Shown piece after piece: positions 46,491 to 54,504 of a stretch of DNA of 64,000 bases. The notes beneath the pieces are model-generated. The model did not search any database. It saw only the letters and a list, made by a program, of their open reading frames with translations, and was not told the origin of the DNA. The DNA lies in NCBI RefSeq assembly GCF_001645185.1, contig NZ_LXTQ01000001.1, forward strand, positions 744,001-808,000, given 5' to 3'. This DNA is from Methylobacillus sp. MM3 (lineage in GTDB: Bacteria; Pseudomonadota; Gammaproteobacteria; Burkholderiales; Methylophilaceae). The position numbers were made by a program, and so were the translations under genes. The stretch's first letter is position 1. Each line of letters opens with the position of its first letter.

Positions 46491-47126
46491 GTGCGTACAG
46501 TATTGATTGCAAATCCCAAGGGCGGGAGCGGCAAAACCACGCTTGCCACCAACCTGGCCGGTTATTTCGCCACGCGCGGCCGCCGTGTCGTGCTCGCCGA
46601 CCTCGACCGCCAGCAATCCTCGCTCGGCTGGTTGCAGCGCCGTCCATACAAGTTGCCGCTGATCCAGGGGGTTGACGGACGCAAGCACAGGGAGCCCGAT
46701 CCCGGCGCGGAATGGACCATTCTCGATTCACCTGCTGCCTTGCACGGCGACAAGCTCGCTGAAGCGATCAAACTGGCGGATTGGGTGCTCGTGCCCATGC
46801 AGCCCTCGGCATTCGATATCGGCGCCACTCGCGAATTTCTGGACGCGCTGCGCGAGGAAAAGGCCGTACGCAAGGAGCGCGTCGCGGTCGGCCTCGTCGG
46901 CATGCGCGTGGATGCGCGCACCCACTCGGCCGCGACACTGAATCAATTCTTGAGCACGAGCGGTTTCGCCGTACCCACCAGCCTGCGCGACGCCCAGGTA
47001 TACGCACTGGCAGCGGAGCAAGGCGCGAGCCTGTTCGACATCCGCCCGTCGCTGGTCGCACGCGACTTGCAGCAATGGGCGCCGCTACTCCACTGGCTGA
47101 CCTCCACGGGCAAACATGCCCAATGA
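46491..47126 (+). CDS. ParA/MinD-type ATPase
   Basis: A 211-residue P-loop protein with the deviant Walker A KGGSGKTT (10-17), the switch I-like DLDRQQSS and a Walker B-like ILDSPA. It is a small ParA without a DNA-binding N-terminal domain and has no parB partner nearby, so it probably positions a cellular structure rather than segregating DNA. The start is GTG at 46491, 5 bases after the GGDEF-EAL stop; the end overlaps the CYTH-CHAD gene by 11 bases. Confidence 0.9.
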   Translation: MRTVLIANPKGGSGKTTLATNLAGYFATRGRRVVLADLDRQQSSLGWLQRRPYKLPLIQGVDGRKHREPDPGAEWTILDSPAALHGDKLAEAIKLADWVLVPMQPSAFDIGATREFLDALREEKAVRKERVAVGLVGMRVDARTHSAATLNQFLSTSGFAVPTSLRDAQVYALAAEQGASLFDIRPSLVARDLQQWAPLLHWLTSTGKHAQ

Positions 47127-48618
47127 AGTAGAACTCAAGCTGCGCATTCGCGCCGCCGATGTCTCGCGTCTGCGCCATCATCCGGCGGTGCGGCAGGCAC
47201 TCACAGGCAAACCCATCACGCGCCGCCTCACCAGCATCTATTACGACACCCCCGCGCTGGCCCTGCTGGACACCGACCTGAGCCTGCGCGTGCGGCGCAT
47301 GTCCGGCGGCTGGTTCCAGGCGGTGAAAGGCGCCGGGCATTCGCTGGCCGGACTGCACCAGCGCATGGAATGGGAGGACATCATCGCCCACGGCGAACCG
47401 GACTTCAGCAAGATCACCGACCCGGCGCTGACCCAGGTTTTCGACGACCCCGACCTGCGCGCCGCGCTGCGGCCCATCTTCACCACCGACGTGCGGCGCA
47501 CCGAATGGCAACTTGCGCCCGCCGAAGGCAGCCAGATCGAGATGGCGCTCGATCTCGGCGATCTCATCGTCGATGACAAGCGTGAGCCGATCTGCGAAGT
47601 CGAGCTGGAACTGAAGGCCGGCGAGCCCGTTCGCCTGTTCGAATTCGCGCTGACGCTGCTGGACGATATTCCTCTGTGGATCGAAAACGTCAGCAAGGCG
47701 CAGCGCGGCTATGCCCACTACCGGCCGCAACCGGCCCAGGCCAGGCGTGCGCGTGATGTAAGCCTGTATCGCAAGATGACAGTGGTCGAGGCCTGCCGGA
47801 CCATTCTGTGGGAGTGCCTCGCGCATTTGCAGGGCAACCACGACGTGGTGGTATTTGGCAATGATGCGGAAGGCGTGCATCAGATGCGCGTCGCCTTGCG
47901 GCGCATGCGCTCGGCGATGGCGATCTTCGCCGAACACATGCCCCCTGCCGACGACCTCCGGGCGGAATTGAAATGGCTGGCAGCGACGCTGGGCGAAGCC
48001 CGCGATCTCGATGTCTTCCTGCAGGCAACCCTGCCGCCGATACGCCAGCAACTGGCACACCCCGGCCTGGAGAAGCTGGAGAAAAATGCGTGCCGGGCAC
48101 AGCAGGGCGCGCACGAGGCCGTATCCGCCGCGCTCGATTCGCAGCGCTACCAGCGCCTGCTGCTGCGACTGGGCATCTGGATGGAACAGGCGCCGGCCGG
48201 CAAACACGCAACGACGCTGGACGCTTTCGCACGCGCTACCCTGCAAAAACGCCATCGCCGGCTGCGCAAGCACGGCAAGCGCTGGCACGAAATGTCGGGA
48301 GAAGAGCGCCACGCCGCCCGCATTGCCGCGAAAAAACTGCGATACGCCGCCGAATTCTTCGCGAGCCTGTATCCGACAGAGCAAACCCGGCCCTACCTGC
48401 GCCGCCTTGCGCGCATGCTTGACACCTTGGGCGAGCTCAACGACATGGCTGTCACGGACCGCCTGATCGCCCGATTGATGGGTAGCCGTCCGGGAAAGGC
48501 ACTGGGCGAAGTGCCGCTGATCGTCAAGGGCTGGAATGCGTTGAGCACCCAACGCCAGCTAAAAAAACTGAAAGCAGACTGGAACCGCCTCTCCGACACC
48601 CGTCCGTTCTGGGAATGA
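47116..48618 (+). CDS. CYTH-CHAD protein (probable inorganic triphosphatase)
   Basis: A 500-residue protein. The CYTH domain (about 1-205) has the ExExK signature E4-V-E6-L-K8 and charged strands such as EVELELK, as in triphosphate tunnel metalloenzymes like YgiF. The CHAD domain (about 215-490) has the conserved histidines/arginines of the polyphosphate-binding helices (GVHQMRVALRRMRSAM and ARIAAKKLRYAAEFF). The expected activity is triphosphate hydrolysis, with CHAD binding polyphosphate. It is the last gene of the series and overlaps the ParA gene by 11 bases. Confidence 0.92.
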   Translation: MPNEVELKLRIRAADVSRLRHHPAVRQALTGKPITRRLTSIYYDTPALALLDTDLSLRVRRMSGGWFQAVKGAGHSLAGLHQRMEWEDIIAHGEPDFSKITDPALTQVFDDPDLRAALRPIFTTDVRRTEWQLAPAEGSQIEMALDLGDLIVDDKREPICEVELELKAGEPVRLFEFALTLLDDIPLWIENVSKAQRGYAHYRPQPAQARRARDVSLYRKMTVVEACRTILWECLAHLQGNHDVVVFGNDAEGVHQMRVALRRMRSAMAIFAEHMPPADDLRAELKWLAATLGEARDLDVFLQATLPPIRQQLAHPGLEKLEKNACRAQQGAHEAVSAALDSQRYQRLLLRLGIWMEQAPAGKHATTLDAFARATLQKRHRRLRKHGKRWHEMSGEERHAARIAAKKLRYAAEFFASLYPTEQTRPYLRRLARMLDTLGELNDMAVTDRLIARLMGSRPGKALGEVPLIVKGWNALSTQRQLKKLKADWNRLSDTRPFWE

Positions 48619-48683
48619 CGGACTGCGAATCCGAATCTTTTGTTATGATCCTGCCATTATTCAACTGTTGTTAAGGGAATATC

Positions 48684-49067
48684 ATGAATCTGGAAAAAGT
48701 CGCCTTCGGCTTCTTCATCGTATTGGCGATGACGCTCAACTTCGGTTTTTTCATTGGAGACATGGGCAATCCCGAGTTTCATCATTCCTATGAGCTTTAT
48801 GCAGCCATCGTGGTCAACCTGATCGCGACCGTACTGAAATTCGGTGACCGGACCCAGATCGGCGCCATCCATCTTTCCACCAGCCTGGTCGCCGATATCC
48901 AGTTGATTGCCGCCGCCGTCATCTGGGCCATATTCGGTGCCATGGGAGACACCCCGATCGCAACCAGCACCATGGTCAGCATCGTGTCGCTGTCGGGCGG
49001 CGCATTCCTGGCCAACGTCACCTCCGTGATCCTGCTGATCATCGAAACCATCATGTTGCGGCGCTAA
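48684..49067 (+). CDS. DUF6394 family membrane protein
   Basis: A 127-residue integral membrane protein with about four helices (first: VAFGFFIVLAMTLNFGFFIG). The SYELYAAIVVNLIATVLKFGDRTQIGA segment fits the DUF6394 family; function unknown. It stands 17 bases ahead of the potassium channel gene, with which it is probably cotranscribed. AAGGGA precedes the ATG. Confidence 0.82.
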   Translation: MNLEKVAFGFFIVLAMTLNFGFFIGDMGNPEFHHSYELYAAIVVNLIATVLKFGDRTQIGAIHLSTSLVADIQLIAAAVIWAIFGAMGDTPIATSTMVSIVSLSGGAFLANVTSVILLIIETIMLRR

Positions 49068-49084
49068 ACGCGCGGCGGGTTGTT

Positions 49085-50776
49085 GTGAACAGCATTTTCT
49101 TCCTGATCCTGCGGCGCATGCGCGCGCCGCTGATTACGCTGATCGTCAGCTACGGCATCGCCGTGTTCGGCTTTACGCTGATGCCCGGCCTGGACGCCCA
49201 GGGCCAGCCGTGGCAGATGAGCATCTTCGAAGCCTTCTATGTCATTAGCTACACCGCCACCACCATCGGTTTCGGCGAAATTCCCTACCCGTTCAGCCAG
49301 GCGCAACGGCTGTGGATGACGTTTTCGATCTATCTGACAGTCATTTCCTGGTTCTATGCCATCGGCAAGATCATCGCGCTGGCGCAGGATCCGGCATTGC
49401 GCCAGGCCATCACCCTGGCGCGCTTCGGCCGCACGGTAAGCAGCCTGTACGAGCCTTACTACATCGTCTGCGGCTACGGCGAAACCGGCAGCCTGCTGGT
49501 CGGCGCGCTGGACCAGAAAGGCATGCGGGTCGTTACCCTGGATATTGATCAGGAACGCATCAACGAACTGGAGCTACAGGACTATCAATCGCCGGTGCCG
49601 GGACTGTGCGCCGACGCCAAGCTGCCCGAAACGCTGCTGCAGGCAGGCATCCATCATCCGCATTGCCGCGGGATCGCGGCGCTCACCAATGACGACCATG
49701 TCAATCTCGCGGTGGCAGTGGCAGTCAAACTCATTAACCCGGAGCTGCCGGTGCTGTGTCGTGCCGAGCATATTGAAACGGCAGCCAACATGGCCTCGTT
49801 CGGCACCGATCACATCATCAACCCTTACGAACTGTTCGGCGAACACCTCGCCATGGAAATCCATTCGCTGGGCACCTACCTGCTGCACGAATGGCTGACC
49901 GGCGTGCCCGGTACCTCGCTGCCCTCTCCCGTGCCGCCGCCGGTCGGCCATTGGGTCGTGTGCGGCTACGGCCGTTTCGGCAAGGCCGTGGTCAGGAACC
50001 TGGAACAGGAAGGGGCCAGCATCCAGATCATCGAAGCCCAGCCCGAACTCACCGGCTGCGAAAACTTCATTCGCGGCAGCGGCACCGAGGCACATACCTT
50101 GATCGAAGCCGGAGTCGAACGGGCCGTCGGCATCGTCGCCGGCACTGACAACGACACCAATAACCTGTCGATCGCCATGACCGCGCTCGAGCTCAGGCCT
50201 GATCTCTTCGTGGTCATCCGCAAGAACCGGCGCTTCAACAGCGTTCTGTTCCGAAAATTCAACGCCGACATCACCATGCAGCTGAGCGACATCATCGCGC
50301 ACGAATGCCTGGCCCACCTGATTACGCCGATGCTGGCACAATTCCTTCATCTCGCTCGTAGTCAGAGCAACGCCTGGGCCAACCAGCTCATCAGCCGACT
50401 GGTGGCCGTGGTCGGGGAAAACGTGCCGGAAACATGGGGTGCCTATATCAACATGGAGCGCTCGCCCGCAGTCATGTGTCTCCTTGAAGAAGGGAAACCC
50501 GTGACCCTGGAGCTGTTGACGAAAGACCCCTATAACCGCGAGCAACCCCTCTTTCTGGTGCCGCTGCTGCTGATCCGCGGCAATCAAAGCATGCTGCTGC
50601 CGGAACTGGAGACGCCTCTCCTTGCCGGCGACCGCATCCTGTTCTGCGGTACGCAAACGGCGAAGGCTGCCCATCCGCTGCTGGTACTGAACCAGAAAGT
50701 CCTGAGGTATGTACAGGAAGGCGTGGAAATTCCAGACAGCATTGTTTGGCGCTGGCTGGCCGAGCGGCAGCGATAG
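49085..50776 (+). CDS. Potassium channel with two RCK (TrkA-N) domains
   Basis: A 563-residue protein. A two-helix pore unit has the selectivity filter T60-I-G-F-G64, followed by E65. Two RCK/TrkA-N nucleotide-binding domains follow (Rossmann starts CGYGETGSLLVGAL at about 127 and CGYGRFGKAVVRNL at about 292) and then a C-terminal TrkA-C-like part. It should be a ligand-gated K+ channel; the filter GFG instead of GYG is a common variant. The start is GTG at 49085. Confidence 0.9.
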   Translation: MNSIFFLILRRMRAPLITLIVSYGIAVFGFTLMPGLDAQGQPWQMSIFEAFYVISYTATTIGFGEIPYPFSQAQRLWMTFSIYLTVISWFYAIGKIIALAQDPALRQAITLARFGRTVSSLYEPYYIVCGYGETGSLLVGALDQKGMRVVTLDIDQERINELELQDYQSPVPGLCADAKLPETLLQAGIHHPHCRGIAALTNDDHVNLAVAVAVKLINPELPVLCRAEHIETAANMASFGTDHIINPYELFGEHLAMEIHSLGTYLLHEWLTGVPGTSLPSPVPPPVGHWVVCGYGRFGKAVVRNLEQEGASIQIIEAQPELTGCENFIRGSGTEAHTLIEAGVERAVGIVAGTDNDTNNLSIAMTALELRPDLFVVIRKNRRFNSVLFRKFNADITMQLSDIIAHECLAHLITPMLAQFLHLARSQSNAWANQLISRLVAVVGENVPETWGAYINMERSPAVMCLLEEGKPVTLELLTKDPYNREQPLFLVPLLLIRGNQSMLLPELETPLLAGDRILFCGTQTAKAAHPLLVLNQKVLRYVQEGVEIPDSIVWRWLAERQR

Positions 50777-50821
50777 CTGCCAGCCTTCGAATCGTGCCCG
50801 TGCCTGCATACTAGGAATTCC

Positions 50822-52039
50822 ATGCTCACTCCGCTTTTGCGCAACCCTGCCTTTCTGAAGCTGCTCGCCTTTCGTGTCCAGATCGTGCTGTCCTACCAGA
50901 TGGTCGCGGTCGTGGTCGGCTGGCATATCTACGAACTCACGCGCGATCCGCTGGCGCTGGGGCTGATCGGGCTGGCAGAAGTCATCCCCTATTTCTGCTG
51001 TGCCCTGTTCGCAGGCTATGCGATCGACCATCACTCGCGCCGCATGTTCGGCGTGATGGCTTGCGTCATGCTCTTCCTGAATACACTGGTGTTGCTTGCC
51101 GTGTCTGCCGGCCTGATTTCGGGCGATCCCACGCTGTGGATTTACGGTTCCATTGTCCTCACCGGCATTGCGCGCGCCTTCATCGGCCCTTCCTACAATT
51201 CGCTATTCGCGATCATACTTCCGCGCCGGCAATATGCGCGCGCTGCCGGCATCGGCAGTTCCATTTTCCAGCTCGGATTGATCATCGGACCGGCGCTCGG
51301 CGGCATACTGGTCGGCTGGGCGGGCAAAACCACGGCATATGCCGTCGCCACGTTGCTGGCTTTGAGCGCCGCAGCCATGCTGCTTTCCCTGCGCGTCAAG
51401 GAGCCGGCGCCCGCCAAAAGCGCACCGGTATTCAAGAGCATCGCCGAAGGGCTGCGTTTTGTCGCCAAAAACCAGGTGATGCTTGCGGCCCAGACGCTGG
51501 ACATGTTCGCCGTCCTCTTCGGCGGCGCGGTCGCCATGCTGCCGGCATTCATACATGAAATATTCCATTACGGGCCGGAAGGCCTGGGCATTTTGCGCGC
51601 AGCGCCGGCAATCGGCGCCGTGGCTACCGGCCTTTATCTCGCCCGCCATCCCATCGACAAGCACGCCGGGCGCTGGCTGCTCGGCGCCGTGGCCGGCTTC
51701 GGCCTGTGCATCATCGCCTTCGCGCTTTCCAAGAGCTTCTGGCTGGCCGGTATCATGCTCCTGCTTTCCGGCGCCTGCGACGGGGTGAGCGTGGTTTTGC
51801 GCAGCGCCATCATGCAATTGATGACACCCGATGCCATGCGTGGACGCGTCGCCGCCATCAACGGCATCTTCATCGGCTCCTCCAACGAACTCGGCGCGTT
51901 CGAGTCCGGCATCGCAGCACGGTTCCTGGGCCTCGTGCCGTCAGTGGTGTTCGGTGGCATGATGACCCTGGGGGTTGTCGGCGCAATGGCAAAACTGGCT
52001 CCGAAGCTACGGCGGCTGGAGTTGCGGGATTTGCATTGA
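50822..52039 (+). CDS. MFS transporter (EntS-like)
   Basis: A 405-residue polytopic protein with about 12 membrane helices and the MFS loop motif DHHSRRMFGVMA between helices 2 and 3. The sequence start (RNPAFLKLLAFRVQIVLSYQMVAVVVGWHIYELT) and IILPRRQYARAAGIGSSIFQLG are typical of the EntS/DUF894-type exporters. The substrate is unknown. Confidence 0.9.
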   Translation: MLTPLLRNPAFLKLLAFRVQIVLSYQMVAVVVGWHIYELTRDPLALGLIGLAEVIPYFCCALFAGYAIDHHSRRMFGVMACVMLFLNTLVLLAVSAGLISGDPTLWIYGSIVLTGIARAFIGPSYNSLFAIILPRRQYARAAGIGSSIFQLGLIIGPALGGILVGWAGKTTAYAVATLLALSAAAMLLSLRVKEPAPAKSAPVFKSIAEGLRFVAKNQVMLAAQTLDMFAVLFGGAVAMLPAFIHEIFHYGPEGLGILRAAPAIGAVATGLYLARHPIDKHAGRWLLGAVAGFGLCIIAFALSKSFWLAGIMLLLSGACDGVSVVLRSAIMQLMTPDAMRGRVAAINGIFIGSSNELGAFESGIAARFLGLVPSVVFGGMMTLGVVGAMAKLAPKLRRLELRDLH

Positions 52040-52067
52040 AGGACTTTGTACGTCCGTTCATCCGTAT

Positions 52068-52096
52068 CAAAAAAAAACCGCCGGAAATTCCGGCGG
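52068..52096 (-). terminator. Terminator of the glycine-zipper gene
   Basis: CCGCCGGAA (52078-52086) and TTCCGGCGG (52088-52096) form the stem. The preceding A-run (52068-52077) is a T-run on the minus strand, so it terminates the minus-strand gene at 52152. Confidence 0.85.
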
Positions 52097-52151
52097 CTTG
52101 AAGGGCCGATATCGCTTCTGGCGAAAATCAGCCGACTCGTCCTGAGTTCGG

Positions 52152-52742
52152 TTAATCGCGACCGCGGCGCTTGTCCCAACCGCGATGCCAGCCGTTATCC
52201 CGGTAGCCGGGCTCCATGTAGCTGACGCGCTCGTCGTAGTCGGGAGCAACGGCAACCCTGACGCGGATATTCCTGCCCGGGTCGTTGGGCATCACCGTGG
52301 TGTAATCGCGACCGTCATAGCGGTAAGTCACCAGATAGTTACGCGTCACGGTTTGCCAATCGTCCACGGTTACACAACGCTCGACCGGGCGGGTGGCATA
52401 GCTGCGGCGGTCGCTGTTGTCGATGCGGTCGCCGACGATGGCGCCTGTTGCGGCACCTACGGCGGCACCGGCAACGCGGCCGCTGCCCTTGCCGATCTGG
52501 CTGCCGAGCAGGCCGCCGGCGATACCGCCGATGATGGCGCCGCCGATGTCGCGGCTGCCGGAATTGGAATAGGACTCACGCGTGTACTCGGTACGGCATT
52601 CCTCGCGCGGCACATTGACGCGTTCGACTTGCGGCTCAACGGAAATCACGCGTGCGCTATCGTAATAGACATCATCCGCTGCTGCGGGCAGCGATATCGC
52701 GCTCATTATCAGTATCGAAGCAGCAGTCTTGTTGATCTTCAC
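52152..52742 (-). CDS. Glycine-zipper envelope protein
   Basis: A 196-residue exported protein. The signal peptide is about 1-23 (ISLPAAA). The central glycine zipper (GGAIIGGIAGGLLGSQIGKG-GRVAGAAVGAATGAIVGD) is of the 2TM type seen in outer-membrane proteins such as SlyB/YmgG. The C-terminal part is Tyr/Arg/Asp-rich and ends with a basic tail. There is no lipobox cysteine. I chose GTG 52742 because AAGGAG stands 8 bases before it and it gives a clean signal peptide; an upstream frame opening at 52778 has neither. Confidence 0.85.
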   Translation of the reverse strand: MKINKTAASILIMSAISLPAAADDVYYDSARVISVEPQVERVNVPREECRTEYTRESYSNSGSRDIGGAIIGGIAGGLLGSQIGKGSGRVAGAAVGAATGAIVGDRIDNSDRRSYATRPVERCVTVDDWQTVTRNYLVTYRYDGRDYTTVMPNDPGRNIRVRVAVAPDYDERVSYMEPGYRDNGWHRGWDKRRGRD

Positions 52743-52821
52743 GTTTGATACTCCTTCTGGTTGATCGATGGCCACCAAATTGCAGCGGTTGAGCTAACAA
52801 CGCGGCGCTTTTCCATTCGGT

Positions 52822-52839
52822 TGACCGACCAGACGGTCA
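52822..52839. promoter_or_regulatory. Inverted repeat resembling a TetR-family operator
   Basis: TGACCG-ACCAGA-CGGTCA is a 6+6 dyad in the 223-base gap between the divergent glycine-zipper gene and the pentapeptide-repeat gene. GACCG/CGGTC half-sites are frequent in operators of TetR-family repressors. No tetR gene is in the window. Confidence 0.45.
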
Positions 52840-52965
52840 GCCCATGTCAAATTCTGTAAATAGCTGATCGAATGAATTTTTCAAAAGGTAACGGGACTAA
52901 GGGATTACAGGCGGATAACCAGCTTGCGCGCAAGCGTATTCCATTCCAATAACAGGAGAAAAATC

Positions 52966-53907
52966 ATGCGTACATCAGGGGTTGTTTTCAGCGTACTGTT
53001 GGCAATATCCGGCATCGCCGGCGCAGCGGAAATGGGTGACAACTGTACGGTCGGTTTATCGATGGGGCAGATGATGAAAACGGATTGCTCTGTAAAAACA
53101 GACTACAAGGGCAAGACATACTGCTTCAGCAATGAAGAGGCGAAAAAGACGTTCATGGCGAACCCGGATGCTGTCATCAAGAAAGCAAAAGCCTTTTACG
53201 ACAAGAACGCCGAAACGGAACGCGAAAAAATCAGCCAGGCCGATGCGCTGAAACAGATCCAGAGCAAAAGCTGCGACTTATCCAACAAGGATGTGGGCTA
53301 CCTGGAGTTTGACGGAATGGACTTGCGGCATTGCAAGCTGGTCAACACCAGCTTTTTCGGTGCTTATCTGCGCGGCGCCAACCTTTCCGGGGCCGATATG
53401 CAACGCGCCTATCTCAATCTGGCGCGGCTGGAAAACACCAATCTCTCCGGCGCCAACCTGACAGACGCCATCATTTTCCAGGCCATTTTCGACAAGACCA
53501 ACTTCGCCGGGGCGAATCTCACCAACGCACGCGTCATCGGTACGCTGGGGGCGGTGGACATGAGCGGTATCAATGCGAAAAACGGCCGCTTCGGGCTAGA
53601 TATCGGCAATCAGCCGATGGGGCAGATGAAATTCGACTCGGTGGGCGGCAAGTTTGCCAAGGCTAACTTCGAAGGCGCCGATCTCAACATTGCGAGCTTC
53701 CGTTTTGCCGACATGACGGGTGCCAACCTGAAAAACGCCAACCTGCACCGCGCCGACCTGATCAATGCGGACTTGACCGGCGCCGACCTCACCGGCGCGA
53801 ACTTGACCGATGCCGACGTGGATGGAGCGATCTTCAAGGACGTAAAAGGGTTATCTACGGTAAAAGGCATGGCCTCCGTAAAAGGCAAGTGCGTCGATTG
53901 CAAATAG
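52966..53907 (+). CDS. Exported YHS-like / pentapeptide-repeat protein
   Basis: A 313-residue protein with a signal peptide (about 1-20). Residues about 35-85 look like a YHS metal-binding domain (TDCSVKTDYKGKTYCFSN, then a K-K-FMANPD segment). From about 115 to 295 there are many A-[DN]-L-x-G pentapeptide repeats, which fold as a right-handed four-sided beta-helix. The protein ends with a CxxC-Lys (KCVDCK). The combination of YHS-like domain and exported pentapeptide repeats is unusual. AGGAG lies upstream of the ATG at 52966, chosen over a frame opening at 52924. Function unknown. Confidence 0.85.
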   Translation: MRTSGVVFSVLLAISGIAGAAEMGDNCTVGLSMGQMMKTDCSVKTDYKGKTYCFSNEEAKKTFMANPDAVIKKAKAFYDKNAETEREKISQADALKQIQSKSCDLSNKDVGYLEFDGMDLRHCKLVNTSFFGAYLRGANLSGADMQRAYLNLARLENTNLSGANLTDAIIFQAIFDKTNFAGANLTNARVIGTLGAVDMSGINAKNGRFGLDIGNQPMGQMKFDSVGGKFAKANFEGADLNIASFRFADMTGANLKNANLHRADLINADLTGADLTGANLTDADVDGAIFKDVKGLSTVKGMASVKGKCVDCK

Positions 53908-53920
53908 GCGCGAAGTCGAA

Positions 53921-54496
53921 TTACGCGCCAGTCCACTGCCGCACGCGGCCGACATCCATGTGAACGAAGTCAGACACCGGGTAATAGCCGACGCCGCCGC
54001 CTTTCAGCGCCAGAGCCGCCCGGTGCACCTTGGCGAGATCGCGTCCGGGCAGGCGGATATCGATGGCCAGTCCATCCATGTGCAAGCTGTGCCTGGCGAC
54101 GCCGCTGCTGTTTTTGGCCAGCATCGCATTGGTGGTAGGTGAACGATAACCGGAAACCACCTGAAACTCGGCCGTCGTGTCCAGCTTCATCGACAACGAA
54201 TGCAACAGATCGAGCAGCCCGGTATCGATGGGGCTGACGTCGCCGGAGCGGAAATCGCGCAACACATGATAAATATTCGCGAGGCTATCCTTCTGATAGG
54301 CGCCATCCGCCCAATACACGGCGCTCAGCTTTTCGCCGGTATGCAAATGGTAGAACGACAGTTTGCGCTCCGGCTCATTTGACATTGCCGCCAGCGCCTG
54401 GCCGGGCACCGCGGCGGCCAGCATTGCGGCCGCGCTCATTTTCAAGAATCCGCGTCGGCTCAATGCCGGCAACAACAACTCGTCCTGCTCCTTCAT
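53921..54496 (-). CDS. DUF882 / MepK-type murein peptidase
   Basis: A 191-residue periplasmic protein with a twin-arginine signal (SRRGFLK at 13-19, then a hydrophobic stretch ending AALA). The DUF882/peptidase M15-like domain has the zinc ligands in HSLHMDGLAIDIR and DFVHMDVG, plus VVSGYRSP. Escherichia coli MepK (YcbK) of this family cleaves 3-3 (mDAP-mDAP) crosslinks in murein. The L,D-transpeptidase gene, whose product makes such crosslinks, ends 8 bases upstream. Confidence 0.9.
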   Translation of the reverse strand: MKEQDELLLPALSRRGFLKMSAAAMLAAAVPGQALAAMSNEPERKLSFYHLHTGEKLSAVYWADGAYQKDSLANIYHVLRDFRSGDVSPIDTGLLDLLHSLSMKLDTTAEFQVVSGYRSPTTNAMLAKNSSGVARHSLHMDGLAIDIRLPGRDLAKVHRAALALKGGGVGYYPVSDFVHMDVGRVRQWTGA

Positions 54497-54504
54497 GTGC
54501 TCTC

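Noticed and set aside
46768-48552. 594-codon open frame opposite the ParA and CYTH-CHAD genes
   Set aside because: It spans two well-supported genes and shows no recognisable motif.
50766-50781. GGCAGC-GATA-GCTGCC hairpin at the end of the potassium channel gene
   Set aside because: The stem is only 6 bases and no T-run follows; it overlaps the coding end and is not convincing as a terminator.
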